From Linnemannia schmuckeri (taxonomy: Eukaryota > Mortierellomycota > Mortierellomycetes > Mortierellales > Mortierellaceae), in NCBI GenBank assembly GCA_029449235.1, contig JANATG010000002.1, positions 4,340,001 to 4,404,000 on the forward strand: a stretch of 64,000 bases of DNA, in the 5' to 3' direction. Made by a program: the position numbers and the translations under genes. Below are positions 9,671-20,965 of this stretch, piece after piece (within the stretch, counting starts at the first letter, position 1; each line of letters opens with the position of its first letter). The notes beneath the pieces are model-generated. The model searched no databases, was not told where the DNA came from, and was given only the letters and a program-made list of their open reading frames with translations.

Positions 9671-11699
9671 ATGTCTACCCATAACATATGGCAACAACTG
9701 CGGTACAGAGACGACACCATCTTTGTTAAGGTCTATTCATACGCTGGAGAGAACAATGAAGTTCTTTATGTCCTTGTGGACGATATCCAATGTCATTTTC
9801 AGGATGCCACCAAGTTTAGGTGCGGCAACAAACTAGTCAGTTTTATCCGAGACTCTAATAGCAATTTGCAAGTATCATGCGGTTAGTGTTTTTTATACCT
9901 CGACTAATAACAAAGAAACAAAGCAAGCAGCGACTTATACTTGTACGAGGTTTAGGCTAACGCCTACGCGGTTTGCCTATCGGCCTAATAAAGTTGTCGA
10001 GGTACTCACAACTGGGTCAACTATGTCTCCTCGACAACTCACGAGACAAAGTACTACTGTCCTTCAATCAACCTCCGCCTCGCCCGCAGAGAAGGGCAAG
10101 TTCCAGCAATTGGCCACTCTTTTCGAGGACTTTGTAAAGGCGGTGGAGAATGGGCAGAAGGAGCAGGCGAATCTTACTCGCGGTGACTTTCAGCAGGGCT
10201 TCTCGGAATTGCAGGTGGCGTTGGACAGGAACCACCATCTCCAGCAGCAGTTGAGCGAAATGCAGCAACTCATGCTCGAGATGCAGCAACAGGCTCTTGA
10301 CCGAATTGCAGGTCCAGGTCCTTCTTGCGGCGACCTATGAGCTGCACAAGTACCCAATTCCTCGACTCTTCATCATTTTGCCAAGAGACTCCTCTGCATG
10401 GGATCCTGTCAGCATCCTCAACAATCAGTTTCGACTCTACTTTCTCTACGAGTGCGGTGAGCACACGGAAAGCCTTTGACAGTGGTAATTCCAACACTCC
10501 ACACCATATTCACCTTGCCAAGCATGAGGGGTACGCTCTCCAGCAACCCACGGAGTTTTCCAGAAGTATGGCAGATATATGCTGACCCTGCTCGAAATGA
10601 TCAAGCACGAAGTCACAGTTGCGGGATATGCCGTTCCTGTGCTCTCTGCCACCAGCGCCACCGGAGCCATTGATACGCTCAAGGACTCCATGAACACACT
10701 CTCACTGTCAGCCGTCAACCGGTCTATCGAATACTTACAATCCCTTTCAAGCGAGAATCTCGGGGTATAAGATCCGATGAAGGATACACAGTCGGATTCG
10801 CTTACTGCACAGGAAGCTGTGAAGGGCGCGGACCTGCGCCACTTGGAGGCGTTTCTCAAGAGCAAGGACGAACATCGAGCACTCGGAAACCTCTACTGCA
10901 CCATCATCCAGGAAGTCATGTCAAGTATGTGTGCATCAGCCATTACCGTTTGTCATACAGCGAGAAAGACGAGCAGACATTTGCGATTGCCGTTGAGTTG
11001 AATGGCGGCCATTACCACCCACATTGTGGCAAAGTCTCGGTCAACTTGGGATAAAATCCAAGCCGCAGGATTCTATGTTGCCCTGGCCAAAGCGTGACGT
11101 GTGGACGAGCCGGATATCACGTTCGACTGGGAATACACCACGGGCGGCCTTGAGGCATTGGAAGATACTCTCCAGAATACAGCCATATCGATCCTTCGAC
11201 TCGATATTCGACGATTCCGGACAAGTTTTGGCAGCACACTGCTACCGACATCCACACAGTATGAAGTGTTTACGTGGATCGTAGGCCTTCCAAGTACGAG
11301 AATAATTCATATTGTCCTCTCTAAGGTTCTCGTCAAGCTTCTAACATTCTCATGACAGGCCTATCTCATCTCCCTAAGTTGTCCTACGAGGTGTCACTGG
11401 CACCATTGGGAGAGAAGGAGTTTGCAAGATTTGCAGAGACGCTCGAGACCAACTCGACTCTGACCACTTTGGTCTTGAGAGAGAACTCGATCGGGGGCAA
11501 CGAAGCTATGGCATTGTCTGAGGGACTAAAGATTAATCTGACTCTAAGCATCTTGAACTTGGGTCATCAAGGCATCGGAGGGGCTGCAATCGCAAGCTAT
11601 TTTAATTTAGATAGACATGTGATATATCACCACTTGCACGACAAAAACTACGACTACTTCACATCTGTTAGTACCCTAGTACCTAACCAGCCAAAATGA
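9671..11699 (+). pseudogene. Leucine-rich-repeat protein of a Mortierella-type family, shattered
   Basis: The fragments lie in the expected order for a large lineage-specific family. There is an N-terminal domain at 9671-9880 (DDTIFVKVYSYAG then EVLYVLVDDIQCHFQDATKF) and a heptad-rich Q/E coiled coil at 10068-10300. A central domain follows (TYELHKYPIPRLFIILPRDS, QFRLYFLYECGEH, PHHIHLAKHEGYALQQP, MLTLLEMIKHEVTVAGYAVP), then DITFDWEYTTGGLEALEDTL, and after a plausible intron an RNI-type leucine-rich repeat (LTTLVLRENSIGGNEAMALS, LSILNLGHQGIGGAA). Frameshifts lie near 10310, 10465, 10565 and 10925, with in-frame stops at 10768-10770 and near 11096. After 11600 the similarity fades, so the LRR array is truncated. 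Function of the intact family is not known to me. Confidence 0.65.
9896..10004. repeat. Short inverted repeat inside the LRR pseudogene
   Basis: TACCTCGAC at 9896-9904 is the exact inverse complement of GTCGAGGTA at 9996-10004. The segment between interrupts the expected join of the N-terminal domain to the coiled coil. It could be a small insertion or simply decayed coding sequence. Confidence 0.45.
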
Positions 11700-11846
11700 A
11701 GATCTGTTCGACCTCTCATATTTCAAAAAAGGCACGGGATATGAGGATGCTGCGTTTGGCGCGTCTAAGCCACCACTTAGATACTCTTGCTAGGATCTCG
11801 TAGGAGGTCGTGCTCACATACGGCGCCGACCTCCATCTATCTTAGG

Positions 11847-11886
11847 TAGTTACCATCGCTCTCAGATAGCTACCATCGCTCTCAGT
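11847..11886. repeat. 20-bp direct repeat, two copies
   Basis: TAGYTACCATCGCTCTCAGW occurs at 11847-11866 and 11867-11886. It lies in the noncoding stretch 11700-12235, in which I see no gene. Confidence 0.8.
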
Positions 11887-12234
11887 CCATTCCTGACCCT
11901 ACATAGATATGACTCTTAGCATAGACGATCTCTCCCCCAACTCCCGTTCCCTATAAGATAGCTAGCTTAGCCCTAGACAGTTCCTCACTTCTTTTGTTCC
12001 TTTTTCCTCATAAAGTTGTCTTTATCATATCTATCTCCTTTTGGAATGTCCTTCCTGTACTGGATATTCATCTTTCTCTGTATTATCTTCACTCTTGTCC
12101 TTCTCGAACTCTACCTCAACAACTCCATTTCCCCTCTTTGTTTCGTCACTCTGCCTCTTAACAGTCCTCCCACGGCCTTCTCATTCCAACAAGGAACGAG
12201 TGCATGAGTACAAAATAAAGTAAGAAAGGTATGT

Positions 12235-12290
12235 ATTCTCAGTAGATCGACGCAATAGAGGCATCTCTACTGCTTACAATACAATACACC
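12235..12290 (-). rRNA. LSU rRNA fragment, copy D (3' terminus only)
   Basis: TTCTCAGTAGATCGACGCAA followed by CATCTCTACTGCTTACAATA matches the extreme 3' end of LSU rRNA, the part present at the low-coordinate ends of copies A and B. About 55 bp are recognisable. Confidence 0.6.
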
Positions 12291-12742
12291 ATTGGCTTAA
12301 AGACAGAGCTTTGAGAAAGACCGAGCAAATGTTATAAATTAAGGGGATTCCTCGAACTAATCCCATGTAAAGTAAGCCAGGGTTTGTTGACCGGTTGCGG
12401 TTTTGGTTAGGTTTGACAATTATGGTTTTTGTTATTAAACTAACCCCCCGTAGTTGACAAGGTCTAACAAAAAACAAATAACACGGTCAGACCTTTGAAG
12501 TGAGCGAGCGAAGGTCAAAAAAACGGTCTGCTCACTCATTTACTCGCACCACTACAGCTGAAGGACAGCTGTCAAAGATTTGAAGTCGAGTTTAACTGGG
12601 GCAAAATAGCCCTTAATTAGTCGATAGAGAATGTTGCAAAATAAGGTGGCGGCTAGGCAGCGGTGGCGATGCCTTAGATTAGCAGTCATATTCTTTGTAG
12701 ACATAGTATTAGTAGTGCGCCCAGCCCTCTTGTCTGCTCTTT

Positions 12743-12906
12743 GTCCTTTTACACATCACTTCTTGGACGAGAGCAATACTGACAAGAGTTTCGTTGGCGC
12801 GCTGCAGGTACAAACCCCCTCTTTGATATTATGAATAGAAGGTCCTTTTACACATCACTTCTTGGACAAGAGCAATACTGACAAGAGTTTCGTTGGCGCG
12901 CTACAG
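12743..12906. repeat. 65-bp direct repeat, two copies 99 bp apart
   Basis: 12743-12807 and 12842-12906 share GTCCTTTTACACATCACTTC through GTTTCGTTGGCGCGCT with two substitutions. The flanks 12291-12742 and 12907-13074 hold no supported gene. Confidence 0.85.
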
Positions 12907-13074
12907 TATATCGTTTCGTGTGGTTCCATTAGGACACTGTTATCACTACCCTGTACCAATTGAGGACTTAACAGCGGTCTTACAACTCTGGCCTTCGACT
13001 CTCTCCCTGAGTAACAAGAATAAGAATATGAAGTGGGAATGAGTTCCTTGTGGAACAAATCGTTACAACATGGT

Positions 13075-13613
13075 GCTTAATGTCAGCAGATCGACGCAAC
13101 AGAGCATCTCTACTGCTTACCATACTCCGTTCAATTAAAGTCGTCGGCAATGGACTTATCCCTTAAATTATTTGAAATTAGCATTAGTGGGAATGTCACA
13201 AAGCCTTTCCGCTCTGCAAGATAACCTCACGTAGTATAATTCAGAATCCGAAGATCTATTCGTATTCAACTAAAAATCGGAAAAGGTGGTAATCGTCGCG
13301 TTCCAGCACGGGTTCTGACTTAGAGGCGTTCAGCCATCACCCAATGGATAATAGCTTCGGGCCATTGCCTGCTCAGGCAGGCCCAAATACCAATTCTCCG
13401 AATGAGCGGTTCGTTGAGGGCAAAGTTTAACTACTATTGCAACAACATTTCATCAGTAGGGTAAAACTAACCTGTCTTACGACGGCCTACACCCCAGATC
13501 TTAATCCCTATTAGTGGGTGAACAATCCAACACTTACTGAGTTCTGGTTCAGTATGATAAGAAGAGCCGACATCGAAGGATCAAAAAGCAACGTCGCTAT
13601 GAACGCTTGGCTG
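13075..13613 (-). rRNA. Truncated LSU (25S/28S) rRNA 3'-end fragment, copy B
   Basis: Same content and orientation as copy A, running from GCTTAATGTCAGCAG (LSU 3' end) to CTATGAACGCTTGGCTG, after which rRNA similarity stops abruptly. By eye it differs from copy A at about seven positions over 0.53 kb, all transitions. Both copies share many differences from canonical LSU rRNA, so they belong to one derived repeat family and do not come independently from functional rDNA. Confidence 0.85.
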
Positions 13614-15296
13614 TATGTCCTTGTCTGTCAATTTTGTGCTCTTCTTCAATGGATGTGCTCGAATTTGAGAAACCGCGTGCGCCATCGTGAGAGAAAAAGG
13701 GTTTTCTTGTTCCACCCTCCCGTCATGTCACGTGTATTTGTTTGCCCAAACGGGTAATCAATTCTGAAAACCCAACTTTGGCCGCCGGCTCTTCCCAAGA
13801 ATTGACTCTCCCATCCTTGCTTTGCTTGTTTGCTTGTTTGCGTTGTTCTTTTGTTCCACTTTTTGCTGTTTTTCTTCTTGAACCATGGGGGCGAAAGAAG
13901 AGATGGGGCATGGTCTAGCCTTTCAACGATTTTGTTCCTTTTCTTTCGTTAATCGTTGCCTTTTCTTGTTTTCTCTTCGGATGCTCCTCAAAAAGACAAA
14001 GTCGAAGCAAAAACGAAAGAGGAACGATTGCTCTCTCCTTCTCCCTCTTGTCTGTCGACCCCAAGGGAAAAAATAATAATAAAAAGAAGGTTGGCCAAGC
14101 CAACGGGAATTTGTCTCACACCACGACCCCGTTGATAGTTGTGTCCCATTTTAGGATTGATGCACCTTATGAAAATCAATAAAATTATAACAAGTCATCA
14201 TTGACTCGGGATCTGATACCGAAGGAAAATAAGAAGAGAAGGAGAGAAGGGGTTCAAAGAAGGAGGAGAACAATAACATGAAAACGAAAATAGTAGATTA
14301 AATGGTTGCAGGATTGTTGCTTGCACAATGCATCGTTGGCTAAGCATATTGCTCCAGTGCACCAGAAAGTAGAAAAGACCAGAAACGAATAAAGAACAAA
14401 AACAAGAGAGAAAAGGGATCATCGGTAGCACGGCAAAAATGGACACATATCCCCTCCTTCCCTTCTCACAGTCCGAAATGGGCATGATTTTTTTTTGTTT
14501 GTTACGCTCATTCGCTCTTGCAGATATGGGATATATTCATTTTTTTTCAATTGCTACTCTACTAGTGAACCATCGTGAACGTAGTCCCCTCCACCCCCTG
14601 TCCGAACGAACCATCTGAACCATCCCCCTTTTGTTCACTGTAGCTATGTTCTTCTTCAATCGTCTATTTAATCCAGCCCCCCACTTTCCTTCTTCTGTCA
14701 GTTCTTTGTCTTTCTTCCATGACAAGTGTCCCTTATACCCCCGCCTCCTCCTCACTTCTGTCCAATTGCTGGTTGTCAGTCAGTTTCAGCGAGTCAGCGA
14801 GTAAAAGAGCAAAGTAGCAAATCTATTTTGCCAGATGTTGTTTTCAAACAGAGATACAAGAGACAAGAATTGTCTGCCTCTTCGGTCCACATTGTCTGTC
14901 CACGCACCCTTTTTCCCTTCTCGTCCTCCTTGCCCTCCTTCTTCCCGACCCGTCCTCTTTTTTTATTTTTTCCTTTTTCATAACCTTCCGCTTCTTCCAC
15001 TTCTTTTCTCTTCACTCTTTCCTTCCTCCCCTCTTCCTCTTCTGTTCCCGTTTATTTGTTTGTCTCTTTTGCCACCACTCTTTCATTCACTCCCCACTCT
15101 TTCTCATTTATATACTTGTTACCATTGCTCTAATCCTCTCACTCTTGCTTCCTCCGCTTGTCTTTGTCCAATCGTGCAACCCTTTGATCTCTCTCTCTCT
15201 CGTCTCTCTGTTTGCATCCGCCTCCACAGTCAACCACCGTATATACATCCACACGCTCACCCATTCACATTCAACAACATACACAACAACGTCAAT
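13614..15296. other. Intergenic region and probable 5' leader of the C2H2 gene
   Basis: No homology-bearing ORF is visible. From about 14,640 the plus strand becomes strongly pyrimidine-rich, with TTATATACTTG at about 15108, which fits the promoter and leader of the gene starting at 15297. Confidence 0.4.
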
Positions 15297-18200
15297 ATGA
15301 ATCTGTCGCAGATATTGAACCCTCCAGGATCCTCCCCTGTCTCTGCCTCAACCACGGCCCCCTTGCCGCCCCCTAATAACACCAATAATAATAATACTTC
15401 TACGTCTCAGCGCCGACAAGTCCATGGCCATGGCCGCACTTCCTCCTCTTCCTCCTCCTCACCAACCCCTCAATCTTCAACAAACTCAACAGCATCCTCA
15501 ACACCCGCAGCACTAGGAAGTCTGCGCTGGGCTGATAGCCTCTCTACCACCGCCAACAACAACACTAACAATGGGTCACCACAGCAATCAACAACGGCGA
15601 CAACGGCAGGCAGTTCATCGAGAAAGCACGCAAACTCAATCTCGGTCGCCCAACTCGAAGATTCAACGATTGCCAATAACAGCACGGCCGCCTACCCTCA
15701 CTCTCATCCGTCAACTGCTCCACAACGGAAATCTAGCTCCTCAAACACACCGACCAGCAATGGCTCAACCGCGAAGTCGAAATCCAACAATAACGAAGCC
15801 AGCAACAACAATAATGCCAACGCCAATGGTCTCAATCCTAGCCCGCTTACGTTCCGCGCATATGACCCTCAGAATCAGTTCAAGGATGTTGCCTTCGCCT
15901 CTTCACCGACTCCGTCAGGTAAAAAAAAAGAAGGGATCCTTCTGCACAGCAATTTAAATATCTGTTCTTGGCTATCAATAATAAACGATACTTCGGCTGC
16001 CCCTACTGTACCATCCAAAGGTAGCCTCGACTCACCCACCACAGCCTTTCCTTCATTTTCACGTTCTACTAAAGTAGCGTCTATAATAGCCCCTGGACCG
16101 TCCCCACTTCACATGAACCACAGCACACCCCTAGACATGTCCACGTCGACTGCCAAGAAAAAGCCGCGCAACCAAGGTTGGTAGTTGTTGTGTCTCACTC
16201 ACGCAACTTTTTCTATTTTTTTTCTCTCGCGCGTTTCATTATCAGTCAATGGTCGCCGGCTGTTCTTGTTTGCGCTTCGCTATGTTTGCAGTTGCAGTTG
16301 TCATACTGATATTGCTGCGTAGTGTGGGGTGTAATGAACCGGAAGTATGAAAAAAAAATAAAAAACAAGAGTTCAAGTTCAACCATTGACCGCCAACAAT
16401 TATCAATTTTTTTTTCATTCATAGGGTCGACTACAGGAGAAGCGACAGGGTATGAGGATTCATTTCAAACCATGGTCACGGACCCATCCGATGCGAAACC
16501 TGGACCGCGAAAGACTGCGACCAAAAAGACAACCGGATCATCACCCTCACGGGCAACCGAAGGCGACATACAGCAGCAACAGCAACAACTGCAGCAACGA
16601 GACTTCAAGTTTGTAGTGGAGGGTCAGGACAAGGCAAAATCGACAAAGCCGGTGGCGTTCGAAGTCCTACCACCATTTCAGGTTAAATCGCCTGCCCAGG
16701 CCCAATCTCCGTCTCAGGACACGCCAGGGGACGAGTCTATGGATCAGGATGCACCAGAGTCTAGCCCCACTCCAGACTTTGAGCGGAACGCAGACGGAAA
16801 GTACGTTCGAATTCCATTGCGATTTGCTACTACCCCTCTCTTCTTTTTTACGTTCTTGCTCCATCCCTTTCTTAGTTGGTCCAGTCGCGACCAAGGGGGG
16901 GGGGGGTTGGAGACAAAGAGGAGAGACATCCTTTTTTTTCTTCCTTCTCCTTTTTGTCAATTCGCGTCATTTCCTTTATCTGCATCCTATTGCCCTTTCC
17001 AAACATAGTATACTTAAACCCAAACCCATCTCTGTTCTCTTTTTTTTATTTATTTTTTTTTTTTTTTTTTTTTTTTTGGGGGGGGGGGGTCCATTTTCTA
17101 GGTTCCGATGCAGTTGGCCAAGATGCGGAAAAGAGTTTACTGTTGCCTCTCGCCTGACGACGCACTTTCGTATCCACTCAGGGAAGCCGCCATACTTATG
17201 TGGATACAAAGACTGTCAAAAGGCCTTCCACACAGTAAGTGCTTTTTGTTCGTTGAAGTAATAAATACCAAGGGGAAAACAAAACAAGCAAGAGGGTTAT
17301 GTGGTCTATAACCCAATATGTATTTCCCCCTGCCTCCATCTCACGCATTATTTTTTTCTTTTTTGGTTTCCCGTACGCTTTCCCTCTCTTTTAGTCTTCC
17401 TCCTTGTCACACCATCGAGTTGTCCATACCGATCAAGGATTACGGCCATATGTCTGTCGTCACAACCGCTGTGGGGCGACCTATACCCAGTTGGCACGAT
17501 TGATCACCCACCAACGTACGACTCACAGTGGCATGATCCTCTTTATCCCTCAGGAATCCTCGTCGTCCAATTCTTCGCCACAATCCCAATCCCAAGCAGC
17601 ATCAGCTACCACGACTCCGTCCGGAAACACACCCGATGACCCTTTCCCTTCTTCGCCGTCACAGACACCCGTTCCCTCTGGATACGAATCGACCCCAGTG
17701 CGTGTCTCGGCAGAAGGAATTTCTTTGGAAAGCAACAATTCAGCCTCGAGGCCCAGTACGCCTATAAATATGGGCGATTCGCACAGGAATTCGGGTGAGG
17801 TATTTGCTGATGACAGAGACAAGGACAAAGACAAAGCGCGGTCGACTTCCAGGAAGGAAAAGGGGGCTGCTGCTACTGCTCGGACCCCTATCTCTACTCC
17901 TCAACAGATGATGACCCCTTCCATACGGCCAATGGTCGAACAACAGCGTTCGCATACCGCTTCTCCCACGCCTCATACCACTGCTTCAGGAAACATCAAT
18001 GCCTCGACGAATGGAGTCCCGCGGCCCGTATCTTCTACTGGCTACCACTCGGATGAATCTTCACGGAGCATGGGTGGCAGCGGCGGATACGACAGAGCTC
18101 GTGAGGTCCGGCAGGAGAATGAACAAGAACCTGATGATCTGAATGAGGAGGAGGAGACGGATGAGATGCGTCAGAGGCGAGAGGCTGCGTTGACGATGGC

Positions 18201-18876
18201 TAGCTTTAAGGATGTGGTCCGAGTGGAGCAACCACAACAACCACAACAGCAACCATCAGGACAACACGCACCCGGTCCTCCTCTACCTACAGAATATTAT
18301 TCTCAAAAGCAACAGCCGCATGGAGGCCATTCTTACTCCAGTAGCGATGGTAAAAACTCTTCTCATGTTTACTCTTCAGGACCTTCTCCTTTTCACAGCA
18401 ACAGCCATCCATCGTCCCATCATCTATCTCCTACTGGACAGCATCACCACCATCATGTCGCGTATCCTCCTCGGCAACAGCATCAGCAACAGTATTCGAA
18501 TAACAATGACGACAAGTATTGGGCTGACGGCAGCAGCAACAACAAGGGCAATGGAGCATCAGCCAGAGGTGCCGTATCTGGTCCTTATGATTATTCGAGT
18601 CCGAATTATTCGATGCACCAAGCTGCTCGGCGGCTGAACCCGACGGCAATGAGGGATGGCCCACCACCGCATCCGGGAGATAAGCACAGCAACAACAGCA
18701 ATAGCCCTTATGACCAACAGGATATGTATTTGAATGAGGGTGTTGCTGGTCCCATGAAAGGGTCACACTATGGTCCCAGCTTCTATCAACGCCAGCGTCC
18801 TCAATCGTCACAGCAGCAGCAGCAGCAGCACGGAGGAGGACCACCACAGGCTGCGCCTTACGGTCGCTCCGTTTAG
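15297..18876 (+). CDS. C2H2 zinc-finger transcription factor (three fingers, N/S/Q-rich)
   Basis: Proposed exons are 15297-16176, 16425-16800, 17102-17234 and 17395-18876, about 956 residues; all phases join. An optional in-frame 102-nt intron lies at 15919-16020. The long N-terminal part is Asn/Ser/Thr/Gln-rich. Near residues 420-505 are three tandem C2H2 fingers: CSWPRCGKEFTVASRLTTH plus FRIH; CGYKDCQKAFHT continuing across the last intron to SLSHHRVVH; and CRHNRCGATYTQLARLITH plus QRTTH. Finger linkers are the usual type. The C-terminal 450 residues are low complexity with poly-Q and His/Pro stretches, typical of fungal activators. Binding as a nuclear DNA-binding regulator follows from the family; target genes cannot be told. 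Coding CAG runs and a G/T homopolymer inside the third intron mark slippage-prone sequence. Confidence 0.85.
17053..17089. repeat. T25-G12 homopolymer pair in an intron
   Basis: A run of about 25 T followed by 12 G lies just before the acceptor of the zinc-finger exon (AG at 17100-17101). The length may be unstable or affected by sequencing. Confidence 0.8.
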
Positions 18877-18943
18877 TGAAGTTACTTCTCTTTTCATTTT
18901 TTTTATTGAATGTAGTATTTGTCATCATTGTACATTGTTTCTT

Positions 18944-18968
18944 AAAAAAAAAAAAAAAAAAAAAAAAA
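18944..18968. repeat. Run of 25 A downstream of the C2H2 gene
   Basis: A homopolymer about 70 bp after the stop codon, in the probable 3' UTR or just beyond it. Confidence 0.85.
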
Positions 18969-19271
18969 GGTCGCGTGGTTTTTTGTCTTTGGAATGACCG
19001 TTGGACCATGTGGGTTATTGGAGGGACAAATTTATTATTGAGTGGATTTAGAAGAAAATGTGCGAAAAAAAAGAAGTGTATGTTTTACAAGCGAATTTGA
19101 TGTGAGAAGTGAAGCAAAGAAAAAAAAGGGGGAGGGAAGCTATGAAATACAAGGGTTGTTGCTGCGAAAAGGAAACGAAAGGGAGAAGGAAAATAACGCG
19201 AGAAAAGAGTAGACGCGTATTATTGCTGCGGATTTGAGACGCCGCTCTTTCTCTTTTTCAGGACACAAATT

Positions 19272-20965
19272 TTAGTAGTCAGAGTAGCCGCCAGTGGTGT
19301 TGTACTGAATACCACTGCTTTTGCTCGCGTAGTCGTAAGCTGGGCTGTACGCATCAGACTCGCTAAAGTTTCCTCCATCAGTGTTGTTGTTGCTGCCATA
19401 ACCGCCTCCTTCGTTGCTGAGGTTGTTGTGGTTGTAGTTGGGAGATAACTGAGATCCATAGCTTTCTTGGTTGTAGGTATTAAAGCCCTGGTGATTGCCA
19501 TAGCCTTGGTTGCCACCGAATCTATGATCGATATTGCTGTGGCCTTGATTGCCAGCAAAACCCTCGTTGTTTCCATAACCTTGGTGAGTGTCACCAAAAC
19601 CATGATTGCCATCAACACCGTAGTTGATGAAGCCATAGCCCTGAATATGAAAGTCATAGCGCTGGTTGTTGTTGTTATTGCCAAATCCCTGCTGGTGCTG
19701 GTTGTGGTTGTTGCCAAAGCCCTGCTGGTTGTTGGTCCTTTTGTTGTCATAGCCCTGCTGGTGGTGGTTGTTGTTGTAACCCTGGTTGATGTAACTATAG
19801 CGTTGCTGGCTGGCATAGTCTAGATGGCGGCTGTTTCCTTGGACCCAGGATTGACCAGGAGTAGCAGTAATAGAAGCGGAACGAGCAGCGGGAGCAGGAA
19901 CCATACCTCCCTGCTGAAACACCTGGGACGCGTTGTCCTCGTTCTGGTCGTGATAAGGGCTCACACTGACGGCGACGTATTCCTTGACTTGAGGCTGAGA
20001 CTGGGCTTGGACCTGAACAGGGGTTTGGGGGTGGGTAGGGGTCTGAGCAGGAGTTTGAGCTTGAGGCCTCGAGGATGAGAGTGGAGAGTGGCTCTGCTCA
20101 CGGTTGGGACGGTCATGGACAGGAGCCAAAGCTTGTGCCATAGCTTCATCTCTTGAGATAGGGGAGCGGCTCTGATCACGTCTAGGGCGTTCCTGAGTCT
20201 GGGTACGAGTGGCAGTGGAGCATGAAGTGGCTTTCGAGTGACTGGAGGTCTTGGTGAGAGAGGGGCGGACCCATGGTTCCTGTGCCTGGGCGTGGGTAGC
20301 TGCTGCTGGCGCGAGTTTTACGACAGTGGTCGCTTGAGGACGTGGCTTTGGCTGTACAGGGTGCATGGATTGTTCAAGGGAGTCAACCCATTCGCTGTAG
20401 ACGTCGACTTCCTTGCTAAGGTCTATGTTTTGGACGAAAGATTGATTGTACCACAAGAGGGAGAGAAAGAAAGAGTTTGTTAAATAATGAAGTTATTCAT
20501 GGCGTGCTCGGGGACCCGATCACGATCAGTCAATATGTAACATGCAGATAACAAACGGTTTGTAAAGAATAGGGAAACGATGACTTACGGTTGATGAGGC
20601 AGGAGTATCGTGCTGAGCAGATTTCGCAGATAAGAGTGCCGGCTCTCCTGTCAAAGTCACTATGTATGACGAGAAAAAAAAGGGAGGGTATCGTCAATTA
20701 ACAAACAAATATAAAAATGCCAAGACCGTCGATCGGTAGCATAAACTATTATATAAACTACGACGCGACAGCAGCTACACCATATCAACGGAGAAAGAGA
20801 AGCAATAAACGAGGCTCGTAGAAAGAGGACTTACAGTTTGCAGATAACGGATTTTGAGTGGTGACAGGCGAGACAGTCAAAGATCTTGTCGAGTTTGAGT
20901 TCGCGCTTGGAGGTGTTGCGTCGTTGGAGGCTGCGACGTTTGGAGAACAGTGATGGCTTTGCCAT
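19272..20965 (-). CDS. ELF1: Elf1/ELOF1-type transcription elongation factor with long Q/N/G/Y-rich tail
   Basis: Exons 20835-20965, 20589-20659 and 19272-20422 join in frame to about 450 residues. The first ~86 residues are an Elf1 zinc-ribbon protein: basic N-terminus, then CLAC (Cys31/34) and CEIC (Cys55/58), followed by LINHLSKEVDVYSEWVDSLE, which matches the family's INYLS...VDVYSEW core. Elf1 binds elongating RNA polymerase II and chromatin and helps passage through nucleosomes; ELOF1 also acts in transcription-coupled repair. The family is normally about 80-145 residues. Here about 360 extra residues follow: a Pro/Gln/Ser region, then repeats around QGYGNN, QGFGNN and GNQGYGNHQGF, a prion-like composition. 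The tail is in the same exon and frame as the VDVYSEW core, so it belongs to the gene. Whether a short canonical Elf1 exists elsewhere cannot be seen. Confidence 0.85.

Noticed and set aside
19467..19823. 118-codon plus-strand Val/Ile/Ala-rich ORF
   Set aside because: Shadow of the Asn/Gln repeat tail of the Elf1-like gene on the opposite strand.
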